The notes beneath the pieces were generated by a model. The model was not told the origin of the DNA. It was given only the letters and a program-made list of their open reading frames with translations, and searched no databases. Shown in pieces: positions 60,564 to 64,000 of a stretch of 64,000 bases of DNA; the first letter of the stretch is position 1, and each line of letters begins with the position of its first letter. Source of the stretch: Polaromonas sp. (GTDB lineage Bacteria > Pseudomonadota > Gammaproteobacteria > Burkholderiales > Burkholderiaceae_C); the NCBI RefSeq assembly GCF_012927455.1, contig NZ_JABBPE010000018.1, forward strand, positions 62,001 to 126,000. Reading direction: 5' to 3'. Both the position numbers and the translations under genes were made by a program.

Positions 60564-60805
60564 GGAAACTAAAAAAGGCTGGAAACTAAACCGTATTGTC
60601 GCTTGGCAAAGTGGCGCCGGCTGGCCCTGCCGTAGCTGGCAACAAACGGTCTGAGGTCGAGACAAATGCAGGCCTTGCGCTTGCGCGTACTGTACCGCCT
60701 GCGGATTCACGCTATAAACTGAAAGAACGATGGTTTTGCCGGGCATGAAGACTTCCGTTTGCCACTGCCTGCAAAGCGCCCTCAACCTTCTTTGAAAGGC
60801 ATCCC

Positions 60806-61732
60806 ATGATTACCGTTATTTCACGTCGCTGGCTGTTTCGCTGCATCCCGGTTTTTCTTTTTGCAGCGGGCTCGGCCCTGGCACAAACGCCCGTGCGGGT
60901 CTCGTCAAAAATAGACACCGAGGGCTCGTTGCTGGGCAACATGATGATTCAGCTGCTGGAGGCCAACGGCATCAAGACCGAAAACAAGGTGCAGCTGGGC
61001 AACACCAAGATCATGCGCGGCGCCATCACCGCCGGCGAGATTGACCTTTACTCGGAGTACACCGGTAACGGCGCGTTTTTCTTTTCGGATGAAAAGAACC
61101 CGGCCTGGAAAAACGCCAAAGCCGGCTACGAGCTGATCAAAAAGCTCGATGCCGAGAAAAACAAAATCGTCTGGCTGGAGCCGTCCCCGGCCAATAACAC
61201 CTGGGCGATTGCGCTGCGCAAGGATGTAGCGGTCAAAAACAAGGTCAATTCGCTGGCCGACCTGGGCAAGTGGCTGTCTGGCGGCGGCAAGTTCAAGCTG
61301 GCGGCGTCGGCTGAATTTGTCGAGCGCACCGATGCGCTGCCGGCTTTCCAGACGGCCTACGGCTTCAAGCTCAATCAGGACCAGCTGCTGACGCTGGCCG
61401 GCGGCGACACCACGGTCACCATCAAGGCCGCGGCCGAGCAGACCTCTGGCGTCAACGCCGCCATGGCTTACGGCACCGACGGCGCCATTGCCGCTTTGGG
61501 ACTGGTGGTGTTGGCGGACCCCAAGGGCATCCAGCCGATCTACGCGCCGGCGCCGGTGCTGCGGGCCGAAACGCTGGCCCAGTATCCCAAGATCAAGGAC
61601 GTACTGGCGCCGGTGTTCAAGACCCTGGATACGCCGACGCTGCAGGCGCTTAACGCAAAAATAGCGGTGGAGGGGCAGGACGCCAAAAAGGTGTCGGCCG
61701 ACTATTTGAGGGCAAAAGGTTTTATCAAGTGA
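60806..61732 (+). CDS. Osmoprotectant ABC transporter substrate-binding protein (YehZ/OsmF, OpuCC type)
   Basis: A 308-aa periplasmic protein. Signal [20 protein letters not shown], then [40 protein letters not shown] is the conserved betaine-pocket region of OpuAC-type proteins. It binds glycine betaine, choline or related compounds and delivers them to the permeases encoded next. RBS GAAAGG. It heads a four-gene operon. Confidence 0.92.
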   Translation: MITVISRRWLFRCIPVFLFAAGSALAQTPVRVSSKIDTEGSLLGNMMIQLLEANGIKTENKVQLGNTKIMRGAITAGEIDLYSEYTGNGAFFFSDEKNPAWKNAKAGYELIKKLDAEKNKIVWLEPSPANNTWAIALRKDVAVKNKVNSLADLGKWLSGGGKFKLAASAEFVERTDALPAFQTAYGFKLNQDQLLTLAGGDTTVTIKAAAEQTSGVNAAMAYGTDGAIAALGLVVLADPKGIQPIYAPAPVLRAETLAQYPKIKDVLAPVFKTLDTPTLQALNAKIAVEGQDAKKVSADYLRAKGFIK

Positions 61733-61733
61733 C

Positions 61734-62981
61734 GTGCCTTGCCGCTGCGGCACCACTCGGATATATCCCGCCGGCCGTGCGGTGAGCGCCTGGGTCAAAA
61801 ACCGCGTGCTGGGCGTGCTGTTGCTGGCGGGCCTGGCAGCGGCGCTGGGTCTGGCTTTTTTGACACACGCGCCGAACCGGCTGGTCACGGGCACGGCCAT
61901 TTCGCTGGCAGAAATCGTCAGCAGCTTGGACGGTCTGCAAGCGGCTCACGGCGTGTTTCTTTTGCTGACACTGCTACCCGCGCTGCTGCTGGTCGCGGGC
62001 GTCTTCATGCGCCCGACGCGCGCCGCGCATGCGCTGCTGGGCGTGGCGGCCACGCTGTTGCTGATGGGACTGGTGGGCTTGGCGGCCAGCCACGCGAATC
62101 GGCTGGCCGGCTCGGCTGGCGCGTCCAGTATTGCGCGCACCTCTTTCGGCGGCGCTTTCTGGTTGCTGGCAGCGCTGAGCTGGCTGGTGGCCGCTGACGC
62201 CATTGGGCGGCTGGCCTTGAAACCGGTTTGGCGCCTGCTCGCCAGCGCAACCGTCATCGCGCCAGTGCTGGCACTGCTGGCGGCGGGTACGCTCGGCCAG
62301 CTGTCGCTGCTCAAGGAATATGCCAACCGCGAAAGCATCTTCAATGCGGCCCTGCTGCAGCATCTGCAGCTTGTGCTGGCCAGCCTGCTGCCGGCACTGC
62401 TGATTGGCGTGCCGCTGGGCATTGCTGCTGTCAGGGCGCGCGGGCGGGCAGTGCGCGCGCCGCTGTTTGCCGTCCTCAACATCATTCAAACCGTGCCGTC
62501 GATAGCGCTGTTTGGTCTGCTGATGGCGCCGCTGGCCTTGCTGGCAGCCGGCGTGCCCCTGCTGGCGCAGTGGGGCATCAAGGGCATCGGCCTGGCGCCG
62601 GCGGTGATTGCCCTGACGCTGTACTCGCTGCTGCCGATCGTGCGCAGCACCGCCGCCGGCCTGGGCCAGGTGCCGCAGCCGGTGATTGATGCCGCGCTGG
62701 GCATGGGCCTGACCAGGCCGCAGATTTTCTGGAAGGTTGAGCTGCCGCTGGCGCTGCCGATTTTTCTTTCGGGGCTGCGCGTGGCCACGGTACAGGTCAT
62801 CGGGCTGGCGATGGTGGCGGCGCTGATTGGTGCCGGCGGTTTTGGCACCCTGATGTTCCAGGGCCTGCTCAGCGGCGCACTCGATCTGGTGTTGCTCGGT
62901 GTGGTGCCGGTGGTGGCCTTGGCGCTGGCGGTGGACGCCGTGCTCAGGGCCGTCACGCTGCTGCTGGCGCCTAAATTTTAA
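61734..62981 (+). CDS. Osmoprotectant ABC transporter permease (YehY type)
   Basis: A 415-aa inner membrane permease. The N-terminal half has four to five extra helices (VLGVLLLAGLAAALGLAFLT, then the HGVFLLLTLLPALLLVAGVF region). The C-terminal half is the OpuCB-like domain with LVLASLLPALLIGVPLGIAA and the ATPase-contact loop IDAALGMGLTRPQIFWKVEL. The long N-terminus fits YehY. I use the GTG at 61734, one base after the binding protein stop; a GTG at 61782 (VSAWVKN) is an equal alternative and neither has a strong ribosome site. Confidence 0.88.
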   Translation: MPCRCGTTRIYPAGRAVSAWVKNRVLGVLLLAGLAAALGLAFLTHAPNRLVTGTAISLAEIVSSLDGLQAAHGVFLLLTLLPALLLVAGVFMRPTRAAHALLGVAATLLLMGLVGLAASHANRLAGSAGASSIARTSFGGAFWLLAALSWLVAADAIGRLALKPVWRLLASATVIAPVLALLAAGTLGQLSLLKEYANRESIFNAALLQHLQLVLASLLPALLIGVPLGIAAVRARGRAVRAPLFAVLNIIQTVPSIALFGLLMAPLALLAAGVPLLAQWGIKGIGLAPAVIALTLYSLLPIVRSTAAGLGQVPQPVIDAALGMGLTRPQIFWKVELPLALPIFLSGLRVATVQVIGLAMVAALIGAGGFGTLMFQGLLSGALDLVLLGVVPVVALALAVDAVLRAVTLLLAPKF

Positions 62982-62994
62982 TGACGAAAATTTA

Positions 62995-63936
62995 ATGATT
63001 GAACTGCACCATGTCAGCAAGGCCTTTGCCGGCCTGACGGTCATCGATGACCTCTCGCTCGGCATTGCGCGCGGCGAGTTCACTGTGATTCTGGGCAGTT
63101 CGGGGTCGGGCAAGTCCACCCTGCTCAAGATGATGAACCGGCTGGTCGAGCACGACAGCGGGCGCATTGTTTTTGCCGGCGACGAGATCCGCAGCTTTCG
63201 GCCCGAAGACATCCGGCGCCGCATGGGTTATGCCATCCAGTCGGTCGGCCTGTTTCCGCACTGGACGGTGGAAAAAAACATTGCCACCGTGCCGGCGCTG
63301 CTGCAATGGCCCCAGGCGCGCATTGCGGGCCGCGTCACCGAGCTGATGACGCTGCTGCAACTGGACCCGGCGCTGTACCGCACGCGCTACCCGCACCAGC
63401 TTTCGGGCGGTCAGCAGCAGCGCGTGGGCGTGGCGCGGGCGCTGGCGGGCGACCCGGAGATCTTGCTGATGGACGAGCCTTTTGGCGCGCTCGACCCGGT
63501 CACACGCGCCGCGCTGCAGGGGGAGATTGCGCGCATTCACCAGGCATCGGGCAAGACCATCGTGCTGGTGACGCATGACATTGACGAGGCGCTTAGCCTG
63601 GCCACGCGCATCGTGCTGCTCGATCACGGGCGCGTGGTGCAAAGCGGCACGCCACTGCAGATGCTTTCAAGCCCGGCCAACGACTTTGTGACGGATTTTT
63701 TTGGCCGCGGCGATGTCGGCATCAAGCTGCTGGGGCTGCAGCGGGTGGCCGACCATATCCGGGCTGACACCCGGGGCAGTCCGACCGATGGCGAGCCCAT
63801 TTTGGACAGCCTAAGCTTGCGCGAGGCACTCTCGGTTTTCCTGTCGCGCCGGGTTGATCGCCTTGCCGTCGTCGATGGCGCGGGGCAACGCATTGGCTCG
63901 ATTGACTTGCATGATCTGCTGGGCCGGCACGCATGA
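62995..63936 (+). CDS. Osmoprotectant ABC transporter ATPase (YehX/OpuCA type)
   Basis: A 313-aa ATP-binding subunit. Walker A GSSGSGKSTLLKMMN, Q-loop YAIQSVGLFPHWTV, signature LSGGQQQRVGVARALAG, Walker B EILLMDEPFGALDPVTR, H-loop VLVTHDIDEAL. One CBS-like domain follows at about 245-313 (SLREALSVFLSRRVDRLAVV), which in OpuA relatives senses ionic strength. It overlaps the next permease gene by 4 bp. Confidence 0.94.
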   Translation: MIELHHVSKAFAGLTVIDDLSLGIARGEFTVILGSSGSGKSTLLKMMNRLVEHDSGRIVFAGDEIRSFRPEDIRRRMGYAIQSVGLFPHWTVEKNIATVPALLQWPQARIAGRVTELMTLLQLDPALYRTRYPHQLSGGQQQRVGVARALAGDPEILLMDEPFGALDPVTRAALQGEIARIHQASGKTIVLVTHDIDEALSLATRIVLLDHGRVVQSGTPLQMLSSPANDFVTDFFGRGDVGIKLLGLQRVADHIRADTRGSPTDGEPILDSLSLREALSVFLSRRVDRLAVVDGAGQRIGSIDLHDLLGRHA

Positions 63937-64000
63937 GCAGCGCCGCGCCGCCAAAGAGCCGGCGACAGCGCTGGTCACGCGATCCTTTGTGGTGGGCACT
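63933..64000 (+). CDS. Second osmoprotectant ABC permease (5' fragment, YehW type)
   Basis: Starts with ATGA overlap on the ATPase stop and runs off the window: MSSAAPPKSRRQRWSRDPLW, then WA. A basic N-terminus before the first helix and the position after a YehX-type ATPase indicate the second permease of the operon. Confidence 0.7.
   Translation, partial: MSSAAPPKSRRQRWSRDPLWWA

Overview
The window looks like a chromosomal segment of a Burkholderiales bacterium of the family Comamonadaceae, most like Polaromonas, Rhodoferax or Variovorax. This is inferred from high GC, betaproteobacterial gene order (cyaY/lptM-lysA, resB-ccsB, two acyltransferases beside metK, zwf-hexR), Bug-type periplasmic binding proteins, several 16-strand porins and two families of short dispersed repeats. 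No tRNA, rRNA, CRISPR array, phage or insertion sequence was seen. The content is mostly core metabolism with a few accessory modules.

Layout. 1-1.2 kb: end of a type IV pilus operon (pilM, 5' end of pilN). 1.4-5.9 kb: mrcA, cyaY, lptM and lysA. 5.9-12.2 kb (minus): msrPQ, System II cytochrome c maturation genes (ccsB, resB) and a di-haem cytochrome c4. 12.4-17.5 kb: engB, an epoxide-hydrolase-like enzyme, two lipid A-type acyltransferases, and metK behind an apparent SAM-II riboswitch. 17.6-24.8 kb (minus): a light-signalling operon (bphO, bacteriophytochrome, response regulator, hybrid kinase, all with 4-bp overlaps), followed by a degenerate kinase-like protein. 25-30.7 kb: a universal stress protein, groESL with CIRCE, an SGNH lipoprotein and OmpW.

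30.8-36.1 kb: sugar phosphate genes (pgi-tal, divergent zwf and hexR). 36.2-42.5 kb: an M20 amidohydrolase and three porins. 42.7-46.2 kb: coq7, an OsmC protein, a candidate small RNA, ilvA and a Cys-rich CWC protein. 46.1-53.2 kb: late cobalamin synthesis (cobT, cobS, cobC), a nucleotidase, an SbmA/BacA-like ABC protein and an MFS exporter. 53.3-59.3 kb: a PrpR-like sigma54 activator facing a consensus -24/-12 promoter that drives a binding protein, a two-subunit LeuCD/aconitase-type hydro-lyase and an isocitrate lyase/PEP mutase-type lyase. This is the best candidate here for an undescribed pathway. 59.8-64 kb: queC and a YehZYXW/OpuC-type osmoprotectant ABC operon cut by the window edge.

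Two repeat families cut across this layout. An approximately 50-bp element has nine copies, two of them read in frame inside pgi and the ABC transporter and encoding the same peptide pattern. An approximately 100-bp GC-rich element has three copies: inside a hydrolase, in front of hexR, and inside the CWC protein.
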